A stretch of DNA of 64,000 nucleotides from Roseburia hominis A2-183. Its GTDB lineage: Bacteria; Bacillota; Clostridia; Lachnospirales; Lachnospiraceae. Each line of letters opens with the position of its first letter. Within the stretch, counting starts at the first letter, position 1. Position numbers and translations under genes: made by a program. This document shows positions 37,340-47,971 of this stretch, piece by piece. The notes beneath the pieces were generated by a model. The model had not been told where the DNA came from and searched no databases. It was given only the letters and a program-made list of their open reading frames with translations. The DNA lies in NCBI RefSeq assembly GCF_000225345.1, contig NC_015977.1, forward strand, positions 2,091,501-2,155,500, in the 5' to 3' direction.

Positions 37340-37585
37340 CTATTTCTCGATGCCTGCGCTCTTGAAAATACGAGCAACTGTATCGGTCGGCTGAGCTCCG
37401 TTAGCTAACCACTTCTTTGCTAACTCCTCATTTACATGATACTCGCTTGGATCTTTCGTTGGATCGTATGTTCCGATCTCCTCGATGCACTTGCCATCTC
37501 TCGGGGATCTGGAATCTGCTACTACGATTCTATAGAAAGGAGCTTTCTTCTGTCCCATTCTTCTTAATCTGATCTTTACTGCCAT
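37340..37585 (-). CDS. rpsP: 30S ribosomal protein S16
   Basis: This 81-residue ribosomal protein begins [19 protein letters not shown] and contains [11 protein letters not shown], both typical. Start ATG 37585 has AAGGAGGTGA; an ATG nine bases upstream lies too close to that site. It follows ffh by 65 bp, a spacer that holds an imperfect TTAGAA/TTCTAA hairpin (37622-37648). Confidence 0.98.
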   Translation of the reverse strand: MAVKIRLRRMGQKKAPFYRIVVADSRSPRDGKCIEEIGTYDPTKDPSEYHVNEELAKKWLANGAQPTDTVARIFKSAGIEK

Positions 37586-37650
37586 TACTTTCACCTCCTT
37601 AAATTTGCTTAACTGATCTATTTAGAATGCGTTATACGCAATTTCTAACA

Positions 37651-39009
37651 TTAAAACGGAAGCTTGCCGAACATTCCACCACCGCGTCTGCCCTTCTTCA
37701 TCATGCCAGGCATCTGCTTCATCATCTTCTTCATCTGTTCAAACTGCTTCACCAGACGGTTGACCTCCGCAATATCGACACCGGCTCCCACCGCAATACG
37801 GCGCTTCCTGCTCGGATTCAAAAGGGAAGGATTCTGTCTCTCCTCCGGCGTCATGGAATAGATGATCGCCTCCGTGCGCGATAAGCTCTTCTCGGCTGCT
37901 GCCTCGTCAATATCCGGCATCTTGCCTGCGCCCATCCCGAGTCCCGGCATCATACCGAGGATACTGGACAGACCGCCCATCTTCTTCATCTGACTCATCG
38001 ACTCCAGATACATCTCAAAGTCAAATTCGTTCTTGCGCATCTTCTGCTCAATCTTCTTCGCCCGCTCCTCGTCAAAGTCCTCCTGGGCTTTTTCGATGAG
38101 GGTCAGCACATCGCCCATACCGAGAATACGCGATGCCATGCGATCCGGGTAAAACTGCTCCAGATCCGAAAGCTTCTCTCCCATACCCGCATAAAAAATC
38201 GGCTTACCGGTCACTGCCCGGATGGAAAGCGCCGCACCGCCTCTGGTATCACCGTCGAGCTTTGTCAGAATGACTCCGTCGATACCGATGCGCTCATCAA
38301 AGGTCTTCGCCACATTCACCGCATCCTGTCCTGTCATGGCGTCCACCACAAGGACGGTCTGATGCACTGTGACATTTTCTTTTATCTGAATCAACTCTGC
38401 CATCATATCTTCATCGATGTGAAGACGTCCGGCAGTATCGATGATAACGATGTTAAAATCGTTCTTCGCGGCATGTTCCATCGCCGCTTTTGCAATGTTC
38501 ACCGGGCTGTTCTTATCGCCCATGGAAAATACTTCCACGCCCTGCTTCTGTCCGTTGATCTGTAACTGTTCGATCGCTGCCGGCCGATAGACATCGCCTG
38601 CCACGAGAAGTACCTTCTTGCCTTTCTGCTTGAACTTTCCGGCAAGCTTTGCTGCTGTGGTCGTCTTACCTGCTCCCTGAAGACCGGTCATCATGATGAC
38701 GGTAACTGCCTTGCCGGGCTGCAGTGTGATCTCGGCTGTCTCCGAGCCCATCAGCTTGACCATCTCTTCGTTTACAATCTTGATGACCATCTGCCCCGGG
38801 TTCAGTCCGTTCATCACGTCCTGTCCGACGGCACGCTCCTCCACGTCCTTGACGAACTGCTTGACGACCTTGAAGTTGACATCCGCCTCTAAGAGCGCCA
38901 TCTTGACTTCCTTAAGCGCTGTCTTGACATCCGCTTCCGTCAGCCGTCCCTTGCTGCGCAGGTTCTTGAATACATTTTGAAGTTTTTCAGATAAGCTGTC
39001 AAATGCCAT
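37651..39009 (-). CDS. ffh: Signal recognition particle GTPase Ffh
   Basis: This 452-residue protein binds signal sequences and the SRP RNA and docks with FtsY. It has an N domain, then the G domain with GLQGAGKTTT (about 107-116), DTAGR and TKLDGD, and a Met-rich M domain from about residue 325 (MSQMKKMGGLSSILGMMPG, MKQMPGMMKKG). It follows ylxM with no spacer. Its receptor gene ftsY is in the same window (42341-43288). Confidence 0.98.
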   Translation of the reverse strand: MAFDSLSEKLQNVFKNLRSKGRLTEADVKTALKEVKMALLEADVNFKVVKQFVKDVEERAVGQDVMNGLNPGQMVIKIVNEEMVKLMGSETAEITLQPGKAVTVIMMTGLQGAGKTTTAAKLAGKFKQKGKKVLLVAGDVYRPAAIEQLQINGQKQGVEVFSMGDKNSPVNIAKAAMEHAAKNDFNIVIIDTAGRLHIDEDMMAELIQIKENVTVHQTVLVVDAMTGQDAVNVAKTFDERIGIDGVILTKLDGDTRGGAALSIRAVTGKPIFYAGMGEKLSDLEQFYPDRMASRILGMGDVLTLIEKAQEDFDEERAKKIEQKMRKNEFDFEMYLESMSQMKKMGGLSSILGMMPGLGMGAGKMPDIDEAAAEKSLSRTEAIIYSMTPEERQNPSLLNPSRKRRIAVGAGVDIAEVNRLVKQFEQMKKMMKQMPGMMKKGRRGGGMFGKLPF

Positions 39010-39354
39010 CTATAACTCCTCTAATATCTGATTGGAAATCTGTTCAATCTCCACGATCACTGCCTCGTCATGGCTCTCATGAAACTGCTTCGTCAATGCA
39101 TGAATCTGTTCCACGCTGCGCTTCGCCGACATGAACTTTGCGATCAGATGAAGCTTCTCCTCATACCCCTCAAGGGTCTTCGTACACCGCTTCACCATAT
39201 CGTGAACGCCCTGTCTGCTGATACCTTCCTCGTCCGCGATCTCTCCGAGAGACAGATCATTGAACACGAAATCCTCATAAATTCTTCTCTGATGTTCGTT
39301 CAGCAGTTCTCCGTAAAAATCATACAGATACGCCTGTTCAATCTTCTCTTCCAT
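39010..39354 (-). CDS. ylxM: YlxM/p13-like helix-turn-helix protein
   Basis: This 114-residue protein has a sigma-70 region 4-like HTH ([20 protein letters not shown], about residues 35-55) and a helical C-terminus. Homologues are encoded next to ffh and are reported to influence SRP function. Start ATG 39354 matches the family N-terminus ([18 protein letters not shown]). Its stop is immediately followed by the ffh region, consistent with co-translation. Confidence 0.93.
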   Translation of the reverse strand: MEEKIEQAYLYDFYGELLNEHQRRIYEDFVFNDLSLGEIADEEGISRQGVHDMVKRCTKTLEGYEEKLHLIAKFMSAKRSVEQIHALTKQFHESHDEAVIVEIEQISNQILEEL

Positions 39355-39409
39355 CTGAAATCCCACAATCACGCCGTATCCGGCATCTCTCACTCATTGC
39401 CACCGTGAT

Positions 39410-39438
39410 AGAATAGCATAAAAGGAAAAAGGTGTCAA
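39410..39438 (-). promoter_or_regulatory. ylxM-ffh operon promoter
   Basis: TTGACA and TATTCT are separated by 17 bp on the minus strand. The -35 TTGACA is part of the 3' arm of the preceding terminator hairpin. Confidence 0.75.
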
Positions 39439-39466
39439 GTATTTTTTCTTGACACACTTTTTCCTT
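39421..39466 (-). terminator. Terminator after the small membrane protein gene
   Basis: AAAGGAAAAAG plus TGTCAAG pairs with CTTGACA plus CTTTTTCCTT around a T-rich loop, 5 bp after the stop at 39471. It overlaps the ylxM promoter. Confidence 0.8.
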
Positions 39467-39470
39467 CTTT

Positions 39471-39725
39471 TTACACCGCCATCGCCGTCTGCACGATCAT
39501 GCAGAACAGGCATGCCGCCGCACAGATTCCGTAGAGAATCTCACTCTTTCCTTCTGTTGAAAAAAATCCCACGCCGGCCACCACGAACCCTGCTCCCGCG
39601 GCAATGACCGGCCACATGAAAAGACCGAAGGCAGTACCGCTCCATCTGCAGATCACAAGCGCCGCAGCAAAACCGCACGCTGCCGCAACAAGCCAAACCA
39701 TGATCTGTTTTATCCATCTGCGCAT
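39471..39725 (-). CDS. Small membrane protein, unknown function
   Basis: This 84-residue protein has three hydrophobic segments (about 7-25, 31-52, 62-82) and a basic N-terminus (MRRWIKQ), so the N-terminus should be cytoplasmic. No known motif is recognised. A good GGAGGT site precedes the ATG. It lies 30 bp after the purine permease gene and before a terminator, so it is probably the last gene of that unit. Confidence 0.65.
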   Translation of the reverse strand: MRRWIKQIMVWLVAAACGFAAALVICRWSGTAFGLFMWPVIAAGAGFVVAGVGFFSTEGKSEILYGICAAACLFCMIVQTAMAV

Positions 39726-39755
39726 AGGGATACCTCCATACCTTCGGTTTTCATT

Positions 39756-41114
39756 TTATAAGAAGATGTATTTGCACACAAACAGTACCGCCAGCACATA
39801 CATCAGCGGTGTGATCTTCTTTGCCTTACCGCATACGACATTGATGATGACATAAGAGATAACGCCGATCGCAATACCCTCGGAGATGCTGTACATGAGC
39901 GGCATTGCAAGCAGGCATAAGTATGCCGGAATTGCCTCTGTCATATCCGTGAACTCGATGCTTGTCACCGTAGACACCATAAGGAAGCCGACGAAGATCA
40001 GAGCCGGTGCTGTCGCAAAGCTCGGGATCGAGCAGAAAATCGGGGACAGTACCACAGAGATCAGGAATAAGAATCCGGTCACTACAGAGGAGAGACCTGT
40101 TCTTGCTCCTGCTGCCACACCGGAGGAACTCTCAACAAACGTGGTGGTTGTGGAGGTACCGAGCACAGCGCCTGCGGTGGTTGCAACCGCATCCGCCAGC
40201 AGCGCTTCCTTGATGCGCGGCAGCTTGCCGTCCTTGTCCAACATATCCGCTTTATTTGCCACACCGATTAACGTTCCGAGTGTATCAAACATATCTACAA
40301 ACAAAAATGCACATACAACTGCGATGAAGTCAAAGACACGCACATTGGAGAAATCCAGTTTGAAGCACTGTCCGAATGTCTGACCGATCGCGGTCAGGTC
40401 GGTAAATCCGAGCGCCGGGTATAAGGAATAAAAACCGGCTTCCGCATCCGGAACATAGATTCCTGCCGCCTGACAGATCATTCCAAGCACCCAGGTAATA
40501 ACGATACCGAATAAAATCGCGCCTTTTACGTTCTTAATGTACATAATTGCAATCACAAACAGACCGATCAGCGCTAACAAAGCACAGATGCCGGCAGTCT
40601 TGAAATTGCTGGTAAAGTCAACATAGGAAACAAGTGTGGAGCTGTTCGCCACTACGATGCCGCCATTCTGCAGACCGATAAATGCGATAAACAGCCCGAT
40701 GCCGACGCTCACACCTTTTTTCAGGTTCAGCGGGATCGCATTAAAGATTGCTTCACGCACATTGGTCAAAGAAAGTACGATGAAAACCAGACCTTCCACA
40801 AAAACAGCCATTAAAGCTACCTGCCAGGAATATCCCATCGCACCGCAGACCGTGTATGCAAAATACGCATTCAGTCCCATCCCCGGTGCCAGTGCAAACG
40901 GATAATTTGCAAGGAGCGCCATCGCCATGGTACCAATAAATGATGCCAGCGCGGTTGCAATGAGCACTGCTGTCTTATCCATTCCCGCCGCTGCAAGCAT
41001 GGTCGGGTTGACTGCCAGAATGTACGCCATCGTCATAAAGGTTGTGATACCTGCCATGACTTCGGTCTTGGCTGTCGTGTTGTTTTCCTTCAGTTTAAAC
41101 CACTTTTCTAACAT
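39756..41114 (-). CDS. NCS2-family purine permease (AzgA/PbuG type)
   Basis: This 452-residue, 12-14-segment membrane protein imports adenine, guanine or hypoxanthine by proton symport. Family features are NTTAKTEVMAGITTFMTMAYI at the N-terminus, ALAPGMGLNAYFAYTV, and GTSTTTTFVESSSGVAAGARTG in segment 10. It follows ilvA by 21 bp. No purine riboswitch precedes it because it is inside an operon. The exact base specificity cannot be told. Confidence 0.93.
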   Translation of the reverse strand: MLEKWFKLKENNTTAKTEVMAGITTFMTMAYILAVNPTMLAAAGMDKTAVLIATALASFIGTMAMALLANYPFALAPGMGLNAYFAYTVCGAMGYSWQVALMAVFVEGLVFIVLSLTNVREAIFNAIPLNLKKGVSVGIGLFIAFIGLQNGGIVVANSSTLVSYVDFTSNFKTAGICALLALIGLFVIAIMYIKNVKGAILFGIVITWVLGMICQAAGIYVPDAEAGFYSLYPALGFTDLTAIGQTFGQCFKLDFSNVRVFDFIAVVCAFLFVDMFDTLGTLIGVANKADMLDKDGKLPRIKEALLADAVATTAGAVLGTSTTTTFVESSSGVAAGARTGLSSVVTGFLFLISVVLSPIFCSIPSFATAPALIFVGFLMVSTVTSIEFTDMTEAIPAYLCLLAMPLMYSISEGIAIGVISYVIINVVCGKAKKITPLMYVLAVLFVCKYIFL

Positions 41115-41135
41115 TTTCTTTCTCCTCCTCTTTGT

Positions 41136-42347
41136 TTACAGACTCGTGCGCACCAGCTTCGGCTTATAACCTTTCTTCTCCAGCGCTTTCATGATCTGTT
41201 TTTTGTGCTCGGTGCCAAAGCTCTCGAGCGTAATACGGAGTTCCACTGCCGCGCTGCGGTTCGTTGTCACAAACTGGTTGTGCTCCAGTTTGATGACGTT
41301 GCCCTGCTCTGCGGCAATCGCTGCCGAAACCTTGGACAGTTCTCCCGGCTTATCCGGCAGAAGTACCGACACGGTGAAGATACGGTCGCGGAAAATGAGT
41401 CCCTGCTGTACCACGGAGGACATCGTGATGACGTCCATGTTGCCGCCGCTTAAGATCGATACCACTCGTTTGTCGGAAACATCCAGATGTTTCAACGCAG
41501 CTACGGTCAGCAGACCGGAGTTTTCCACAATCATCTTGTGATTCTCCACCATATCCAGGAAGGCCACGACGAGTTCATCATCCTCCACCGTGATGATGTC
41601 ATCCAGATTTTTCTGGATATACGGGAAAATCTTGCTTCCCGGCGTCTTGACCGCCGTGCCGTCCGCAATGGTGTTGACCTGCGGCAGCGTCGTTACTTTT
41701 CCTGCCGCGAAGGAAGCCTGCATACAGTTCGCTCCCGCCGGCTCCACGCCGATGACTTTGATCTTCGGATTCAGAAGCTTCGCCAGTGTGGACACACCGG
41801 TTGCCAGTCCGCCCCCGCCGATCGGAACCAGAATGTACTCCACCAGCGGAAGCTCCTTAAAGATCTCCATGGCGATCGTTCCCTGTCCGGTTGCCACTGC
41901 CAGATCATCGAACGGATGGATGAAGGTATATCCCTCCTTGTCCGCAAGCTCATATGCCTTCTGGCACGCCTCGTCATAGACGTCTCCGTAGAGCACGACT
42001 TCTGCGCCGTAACTCTTGGTACGGTTCACCTTGATGAGCGGTGTGGTGGTCGGCATGACGATGACTGCCTTGCAGCCGTAGCATTTTGCTGCGTATGCCA
42101 CACCCTGCGCGTGGTTTCCCGCCGATGCCGTGATCAGCCCCTTTGCACGCTCCTCATCACTTAACGTGCTGATCTTATAATATGCGCCTCTCACCTTGTA
42201 TGCCCCGGTGAACTGCATGTTTTCCGGCTTAAGGTAAACCTTGTTGCCGGTCTGCTGACTCCAGTAATCGCTGTATACCAGCTTTGTCTCAAGTGTCACT
42301 TCTTTGACTTTTTCACTTGCTTCCTCGAACTTGTCTAATGTCAACAT
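41136..42347 (-). CDS. ilvA: Threonine ammonia-lyase (threonine dehydratase)
   Basis: This 403-residue PLP enzyme converts threonine to 2-oxobutanoate and ammonia. The PLP lysine is in TGAYKVRGA (about 47-55), the phosphate-binding loop is PIGGGGLATG, and a C-terminal ACT domain (about 325-400) is present. The length with a single ACT domain fits the shorter, often catabolic or moderately regulated form (TdcB/IlvA short). The ATG overlaps the ftsY stop by 7 bp, so the genes are translationally linked, an unusual partner for ftsY. Confidence 0.93.
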   Translation of the reverse strand: MLTLDKFEEASEKVKEVTLETKLVYSDYWSQQTGNKVYLKPENMQFTGAYKVRGAYYKISTLSDEERAKGLITASAGNHAQGVAYAAKCYGCKAVIVMPTTTPLIKVNRTKSYGAEVVLYGDVYDEACQKAYELADKEGYTFIHPFDDLAVATGQGTIAMEIFKELPLVEYILVPIGGGGLATGVSTLAKLLNPKIKVIGVEPAGANCMQASFAAGKVTTLPQVNTIADGTAVKTPGSKIFPYIQKNLDDIITVEDDELVVAFLDMVENHKMIVENSGLLTVAALKHLDVSDKRVVSILSGGNMDVITMSSVVQQGLIFRDRIFTVSVLLPDKPGELSKVSAAIAAEQGNVIKLEHNQFVTTNRSAAVELRITLESFGTEHKKQIMKALEKKGYKPKLVRTSL

Positions 42348-43288
42348 CCGCTTTTCTCCTCTCCTACTTCAAATAATGCGTTTACGAACTGGTTGGAATC
42401 AAACTTCTGCAGATCCTCGATCGTCTCCCCGACGCCGATATACTTGACCGGAATGCCAAGCTCCGAGTGGATTGCCACTGCGATACCGCCCTTTGCCGTG
42501 CCGTCCATCTTTGTTAAAATAATTCCCGTGATGTCGGCGCACTCGGAAAACTCTCTCGCCTGGTTTAACGCATTCTGTCCGGTCGTCGCATCGAGCACCA
42601 CGAGTGTCTCACGGTACGCATCCGCATATTCTTTTTCCAGAATACGATTGATCTTTTTTAATTCCTCCATGAGGTTCTTCTTATTATGAAGGCGTCCCGC
42701 CGTATCACACAGCAGAACATCCGCATTTCTCGCCTTGGCTGCCGCCACCGCATCGTAGACGATCGCCGCCGGGTCTGCGCCCTCCTGTCCGCCGATCATA
42801 TCCACACCGGCGCGGTTTGCCCACTCCTGCAGCTGGTCTCCCGCCGCTGCGCGGAAGGTATCCGCTGCCGCAAGCACGACCTTTTTCCCCTGGTCCTTGA
42901 GCTTTCCCGCCAGCTTTCCAACGGATGTGGTCTTGCCCACGCCGTTGACACCGATCACGAGAACCACGGATTTCTCCGTCTCAAAGCGGTATGCCGTCTC
43001 GCCGACATCCATCTGCTCCTTGATGCTGTTAATCAGAAGTTCCTTGCACTCTGCCGGATCTTTGATGTGATTCTCCTTCACTTTTTCCTTGAGACTCTCA
43101 ATGATCGACTCAGTCGCATTGACGCCGATGTCTCCCATAATCAGAATCTCCTCGATCTCCTCATAGAAATCATCGTCAATGCTGGAAAATCCACTGAAAA
43201 TGGAATCTATGCCGGATACGATATTATCTCTCGTCTTGCTGAGGCCCTCGACCAGACGTCCCCAGAAGCCTTTCTTTTCCTCGCCCAT
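42341..43288 (-). CDS. ftsY: Signal recognition particle receptor FtsY
   Basis: This 315-residue SRP receptor GTPase has G motifs GVNGVGKTTSV (about 112-122), DTAGRLHNK and TKMDGTAKGG. The acidic A domain is short, with a basic/amphipathic start GEEKKGFWGRLVEGL likely touching the membrane. It lies 19 bp after smc, as in many Firmicutes (rnc-smc-ftsY). Confidence 0.97.
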   Translation of the reverse strand: MGEEKKGFWGRLVEGLSKTRDNIVSGIDSIFSGFSSIDDDFYEEIEEILIMGDIGVNATESIIESLKEKVKENHIKDPAECKELLINSIKEQMDVGETAYRFETEKSVVLVIGVNGVGKTTSVGKLAGKLKDQGKKVVLAAADTFRAAAGDQLQEWANRAGVDMIGGQEGADPAAIVYDAVAAAKARNADVLLCDTAGRLHNKKNLMEELKKINRILEKEYADAYRETLVVLDATTGQNALNQAREFSECADITGIILTKMDGTAKGGIAVAIHSELGIPVKYIGVGETIEDLQKFDSNQFVNALFEVGEEKSGC

Positions 43289-43307
43289 AATGTACTCATT
43301 CCTCCTG

Positions 43308-46300
43308 CTATTTGTCGAGATCGCCCTCGATCAGATTCACGGATACCAGGGTGGATACACCCTTTTCCTGCATGGTAATACCATACAGACGGTCTGCCGC
43401 CGCCATCGTGCCGCGCCTGTGCGTGATCACAATGAACTGCGTGCTCTTCGTCAGCTTATGTAAATACTTTGCAAAACGTCCGACGTTGGAATCGTCGAGC
43501 GCCGCCTCGATCTCGTCGAGCAGACAGAACGGGGACGGCTTTAAGTTCTGGATGGCGAACAACAGTGAAATCGCCGTCAGGGACTTTTCTCCACCGGACA
43601 TCTGCATCATATTCTGCAGCTTCTTTCCCGGTGGCTGCGCGATAATGCGGATGCCGCACTCCAGAATATCCTCGTCCTCGACCAGTTCGAGCGTTCCTTT
43701 TCCACCGCCGAACAGCTCCTTGAATACCTTGTCAAACTCGGTCTGGATCTCCGCGAACTTCTCCAGGAACTGCTTGCGCATGCCGGTATCGAGTTCCTCA
43801 ATAATGCCGACCAGCGTCTTCTCCGCCTCGACCAGATCGTCATGCTGGGTCTTCAAAAATCCGTAGCGCTCCGAGATCTCCTTGTAATCCTCGATCGCGT
43901 TGACATTGACATCGCCCAGCTTGCGGATCTCGTCCTTGATGGACGCGATCATCTTCTTCATCGCCGCAAGATCCGTGTATTCCTCGTTGCGGAGCTCCAT
44001 CGCTGCATGCAGGGTCAGCTCATACTCCTCCCACATGTAATTGTTCTGATACTCGTGCGCCTCCTCCAGCTTTTCACGCTGGCTGTTCAGACGGAAAATC
44101 TCCTTGTCCAGATCGGAGATTTTCTTGGAGATGTCTTCGCGCTTCTGGAAAAATCCCTTGTATTCCGAGGACATTTCTTCCCTGCGCGCCGTGTGCTCCT
44201 TCAGTGCCTGCTCCAGCTGCTCGGAATTGTCCTTTGACGCCAGGATCGTCTTTTTGATCTCCTCAATATCGTGGCGCTTCTTCTCCGCATCCGCCTTCGC
44301 TTCCTTCGCCTCCGTGACGAATCCCTCGCGCTCTTCCTCGTAACGTCTTATCTCTCCATTCACACGCTCCAGATTCTGCAGAACGAACTCTAACTTCTGG
44401 CGCACGGCAGCTTCCTTTAACTGTACATCGGATACTGCCTTCTGGGCTTCTTCCTCTCTGCCCGCATTTTCATCCAGAATCTTCTGGAATCCGGCGCTCT
44501 CCTCCTCGATCTGTGCCTCCCGCTCCTTTGCCGACTGCAGTTCCTCTGCAATCTTGTCCTTGTTCTCCGCAATCTCACGGAGCTGGCTCTCAATCTCACG
44601 GTTCTCCATCTGTAAGCCTGCAAACACGTTCTCGCTCTCGTTCTTCTGCTCCATCGCGCGCTCCACGTTCATCTTCGCGGTATTCTGCGCAATGTACGCC
44701 TCCTGCAGGCTCGCCTTATTGCTCTCGACGTCCTCCGCAAGCAGGCTCTGCGCCGTCTTGATGTCCTCCAGACGGTTTTTAAGCTCTGCAATCTGTTTAT
44801 CCAGATCTTTTACGTTCTTCTCGAGTTCTTCAATCTCGCGGTTTCTTGCGAGCAGATTGCTGCTGTTCTTAAACGCTCCACCTGTCATTGAACCGCCCGG
44901 GCTTAAATATTCTCCCTCCAGCGTCACAATATGTAACGAGTAGCGGTTCTTTTTCGCCAGCTTGATCGCATAGTCGATATTCTCCGTCACGATCACTCTG
45001 CCAAGCAGATAAGCGGTCACTCCAGCATATTTTTCCTCCGTCTTCACGAGGGTATTGGCAAGACCGATGACTCCCGGCTCCTTTAAGGCATCCGTGTTTT
45101 TAAAGTTGCCCTTGCCGTCCACACTCGTCAGCGGCAGAAACGTCGCCCGTCCGTACCGGTTCTGCTTTAAGTAGGAGATCATCTGTTTTGCCGTCTCCTC
45201 GTCCTCGGTCACGATGTTCTGGATATTTCCGCCAAGCGCTGTCTCAATCGCCGTCTCGTACTTTTTGTCCACCTGGATCAGATCGGAAACAACACCAAGG
45301 ATTCCCGCGTTGCGGCTCTTCTGCTCCATGACGCGGCGGATGCTGTTGCCGTAGCCGTCATAGCGCTCCGCAATATTTTTCAAAGACTCCAGACGGGACT
45401 GCTGCTTATGGTACTGTGCAACCGCGCTCTCCAGCTTCTGATTGGCTTCCAGGGACTTGCGCTTCCACTCCCGGTTCTGCTCATCCATCCCGGCAGCGTT
45501 TTTCTTCAGTTCTGCGATCGACGCGTTCACCGCATCGAGCTCCTTCTGATAGCTTTCCAGAACGGAGATAAGATCCGCCTCCTCGGTCTTGCGCGCAAGC
45601 AGACGCTGCGTCAGCTGCGCCTTGCGGATGTTCACCTGCTCCATCATCGTGTCGTAGCGCTGCTGTCTCGCCTTGACGGATGCCTTGCGGTTCAACAGTT
45701 CGATAATCTCATTCTTGCCCTTTTCAATGCCCTCGGTGCAGCGCGCGATCTCCTCCTGAATGTTCCGCAGCTGCTCTGCCGCCGTCTCCTTTTCCGTCGC
45801 CGCAGCTGCAAGCTCTGTGTCGAGTTCCTGCTTTTCCGCTTCGTATGTACCGCGCGACTCGATGCGCTCCTGCTTTTCCCGATCGATCGAGTCCAGACGG
45901 CTCTTTAAATGCTCATCGGTCATCTCCGCCGTGTGGATCTGCTCATTTAAGACATTGATCTGTCCTTCCAGCTTTCCCTTGGTCACGGTGGACTGGCTCA
46001 TCTCCTCACGAATGGATGCAATCTTGTCATCCATGGAAGCCATGTCCTGTTCCAGCTTCTCGTATTCACTCTTGATATTCTCGTAAGACTGGCTGGCTTC
46101 CTTCGATTCCTCGTCCGCGATGTGATATTTTCCTTCCACTTCCTTAAGCTGCGCCTCAATGCGCTCCACTTCCAGAAGGAACATATTCACATCATATTCT
46201 TTTAATTCTTCTTTTTTCTTCAGGTAGATGCGGGCTTTCTCCGCCTGACGCTCCAACGGCCCGACCTGGCGCTCCAGCTCGGCTAAAATATCATTCACAC

Positions 46301-46868
46301 GAACCAGATTCTCGCGCTCATTCTCCAGCTTTTTCTGTGCTGTCGCCTTGCGCTTTTTATATTTTACAATGCCGGCCGCCTCGTCGAACAGCTCTCTGCG
46401 CTCCTCCGGCTTACCGCTTAAGATGCGCTCGATCTGTCCCTGTCCGATGATGGAGTACCCCTCCTTGCCGATACCGGTGTCGTAAAAAAGCTCCGTCACA
46501 TCCTTGAGTCTGCACGGACTTCCGTTGATCAGATACTCGCTCTCGCCGGAGCGGTACACACGTCTGGCCACGGTGACTTCCTCAAAATCAATGGCAAGCT
46601 GATGATCCGAATTGTCCATGGTAATCGCCACATAGGCATAACTTAACGGCTTGCGGTTCTCCGTACCCGCGAAGATGACGTCCTGCATGCTGGCGCCGCG
46701 AAGCTGCTTGGCACTCTGCTCTCCGAGCACCCAGCGCACAGCGTCCGCGACATTACTTTTTCCACTGCCGTTCGGTCCGACAATTCCCGTAATTCCGTTA
46801 TGAAAATCAAATACGATCTTGTTCGCAAATGATTTGAATCCCTGCACTTCAATGCTCTTAAGATACAT
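43308..46868 (-). CDS. smc: Chromosome condensation protein SMC
   Basis: This 1186-residue protein has an ABC-type head split at both ends. Walker A is GPNGSGKSN (about 32-40); the C-terminal signature is [10 protein letters not shown] and Walker [13 protein letters not shown]. Two long coiled coils (about 170-500 and 670-1015) flank the hinge (about 515-665; GIVSDLIQ-like start, then [10 protein letters not shown]). It acts with ScpA/ScpB in chromosome organisation. The start overlaps the rnc stop by 11 bp. Confidence 0.98.
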   Translation of the reverse strand: MYLKSIEVQGFKSFANKIVFDFHNGITGIVGPNGSGKSNVADAVRWVLGEQSAKQLRGASMQDVIFAGTENRKPLSYAYVAITMDNSDHQLAIDFEEVTVARRVYRSGESEYLINGSPCRLKDVTELFYDTGIGKEGYSIIGQGQIERILSGKPEERRELFDEAAGIVKYKKRKATAQKKLENERENLVRVNDILAELERQVGPLERQAEKARIYLKKKEELKEYDVNMFLLEVERIEAQLKEVEGKYHIADEESKEASQSYENIKSEYEKLEQDMASMDDKIASIREEMSQSTVTKGKLEGQINVLNEQIHTAEMTDEHLKSRLDSIDREKQERIESRGTYEAEKQELDTELAAAATEKETAAEQLRNIQEEIARCTEGIEKGKNEIIELLNRKASVKARQQRYDTMMEQVNIRKAQLTQRLLARKTEEADLISVLESYQKELDAVNASIAELKKNAAGMDEQNREWKRKSLEANQKLESAVAQYHKQQSRLESLKNIAERYDGYGNSIRRVMEQKSRNAGILGVVSDLIQVDKKYETAIETALGGNIQNIVTEDEETAKQMISYLKQNRYGRATFLPLTSVDGKGNFKNTDALKEPGVIGLANTLVKTEEKYAGVTAYLLGRVIVTENIDYAIKLAKKNRYSLHIVTLEGEYLSPGGSMTGGAFKNSSNLLARNREIEELEKNVKDLDKQIAELKNRLEDIKTAQSLLAEDVESNKASLQEAYIAQNTAKMNVERAMEQKNESENVFAGLQMENREIESQLREIAENKDKIAEELQSAKEREAQIEEESAGFQKILDENAGREEEAQKAVSDVQLKEAAVRQKLEFVLQNLERVNGEIRRYEEEREGFVTEAKEAKADAEKKRHDIEEIKKTILASKDNSEQLEQALKEHTARREEMSSEYKGFFQKREDISKKISDLDKEIFRLNSQREKLEEAHEYQNNYMWEEYELTLHAAMELRNEEYTDLAAMKKMIASIKDEIRKLGDVNVNAIEDYKEISERYGFLKTQHDDLVEAEKTLVGIIEELDTGMRKQFLEKFAEIQTEFDKVFKELFGGGKGTLELVEDEDILECGIRIIAQPPGKKLQNMMQMSGGEKSLTAISLLFAIQNLKPSPFCLLDEIEAALDDSNVGRFAKYLHKLTKSTQFIVITHRRGTMAAADRLYGITMQEKGVSTLVSVNLIEGDLDK

Positions 46869-47556
46869 ATAAACCTCTCTCTTTCATCCAGAGCAATGCC
46901 TGATATGCCGCCTCCTGCTCCGCTGCCTTCTTGGTATGTCCGCTTCCCTCGCCGATTGTCGTATTCCCGATCACCGCCTCCACCAGGAAACGTTTGTCGT
47001 GATCCGGTCCCTCCTCGCCGATGAGTTCATAGTGAAGCGGTTCCTCGTAATGCCCCTGTACCACTTCCTGCAGAATTGTCTTGCTGTCATAGAACAGCTT
47101 CTTGTGTTCAATATCCGTCAGAATGAAGCGGTGGATAAAAGCTTTTGCCGGCTCAAAACCGCCGTCCAGATAGATCGCACCGATCACGGCTTCCAGCGCA
47201 TCCGAAAGAATCGACTTGCGTCCTCTTCCGCCGGTCAGATTCTCCCCCTTGCCCAGATACAGATACTTTCCAAGGTCAATCTCCCTGGTGCACAGCGCAA
47301 GCGTCGGCTCACAGACGATGCTCGCGCGCAGCTTTGTCAGATCGCCCTCCGGGAGATCTGTATGCTCCTTGTAGAGGAACTCACTCGACACGACCTCTAA
47401 GACCGCGTCTCCCAAAAACTCCAGCCTCTCATTATCCGAAAGCTTCTTCATGTGCTTCTCATTCGCAAAGGAACTGTGTGTCAGCGCCTGCTGCAACAGT
47501 CTCTGCTCGTTAAACTCATAACCAATCACTTGTTCCAGTTCTGTCAGTTTTGACAT
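46858..47556 (-). CDS. rnc: Ribonuclease III
   Basis: This 232-residue double-strand-specific RNase processes rRNA and mRNAs. The catalytic motif is ERLEFLGDAVLEV (about 43-55) with the second acidic pair in LSDALEAVIGAIYLDGG. A C-terminal dsRBD follows (about 160-228; GEGSGHTKKAAEQEAA). An AGGAGG site precedes the ATG. It lies upstream of smc in the usual order. The long palindrome RNA at 23422-24030, if made, would be a possible substrate. Confidence 0.97.
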   Translation of the reverse strand: MSKLTELEQVIGYEFNEQRLLQQALTHSSFANEKHMKKLSDNERLEFLGDAVLEVVSSEFLYKEHTDLPEGDLTKLRASIVCEPTLALCTREIDLGKYLYLGKGENLTGGRGRKSILSDALEAVIGAIYLDGGFEPAKAFIHRFILTDIEHKKLFYDSKTILQEVVQGHYEEPLHYELIGEEGPDHDKRFLVEAVIGNTTIGEGSGHTKKAAEQEAAYQALLWMKERGLYVS

Positions 47557-47682
47557 TTCATTATCCTCCTCGTCTCTTTCGGAGGTCTTTTCTTGCCCTA
47601 CAGCCTTTGTATAGAGTAAGAAAAAGCCTCAAAATCTCTGTGCCCCGCGGCAACGCCGCCATGCGGGTTCCTCTTATCAACA

Positions 47683-47711
47683 AAAGCCCTTGCTTTCCGG
47701 ACAAGGGCTTT
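47683..47711 (-). terminator. Hairpin terminator after acpP
   Basis: AAAGCCCTTG pairs with CAAGGGCTTT around a 9-nt loop, followed on the minus strand by TTTTG. The U tract is short, so some read-through into rnc is possible. Confidence 0.7.
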
Positions 47712-47734
47712 ATGACACATCATCAAATTGTCTC

Positions 47735-47968
47735 TTATGAGTTTAAAGCATTCTTGATCTCTTCTACTGCATCTGATACGGTCACAATATGTTCTGCGTC
47801 TTCATTTGCAATCTCAATGTCAAATTCCTCTTCAATCCCCATAATGATCTGAAAAATATCGAGGGAATCTGCTCCGAGATCATCTACGAATGTGGTCTCC
47901 ATCGTGATCTCCTCTTCATCCACATTCAAAACCTCTGCAATGATTTTTTTCAGCTTTTCAAATTCCAT
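47735..47968 (-). CDS. acpP: Acyl carrier protein
   Basis: This 77-residue acidic four-helix protein carries growing fatty-acid chains on a phosphopantetheine attached to Ser in GADSLDIF (about residue 36). The sequence is typical of ACP ([20 protein letters not shown]). It lies 3 bp after plsX and is followed by a terminator. Confidence 0.97.
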   Translation of the reverse strand: MEFEKLKKIIAEVLNVDEEEITMETTFVDDLGADSLDIFQIIMGIEEEFDIEIANEDAEHIVTVSDAVEEIKNALNS

Positions 47969-47971
47969 AAC

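Noticed and set aside
40636..40905. Plus-strand ORF opposite the purine permease
   Set aside because: It is the shadow of the conserved membrane protein, with no independent signals.
47561..47662. A 33-codon ORF just before rnc with an AGAGGA site
   Set aside because: It could be a leader peptide, but it has no terminator or alternative fold after it, ends on the rnc ribosome site, and shows no regulatory codon pattern. Left as chance.
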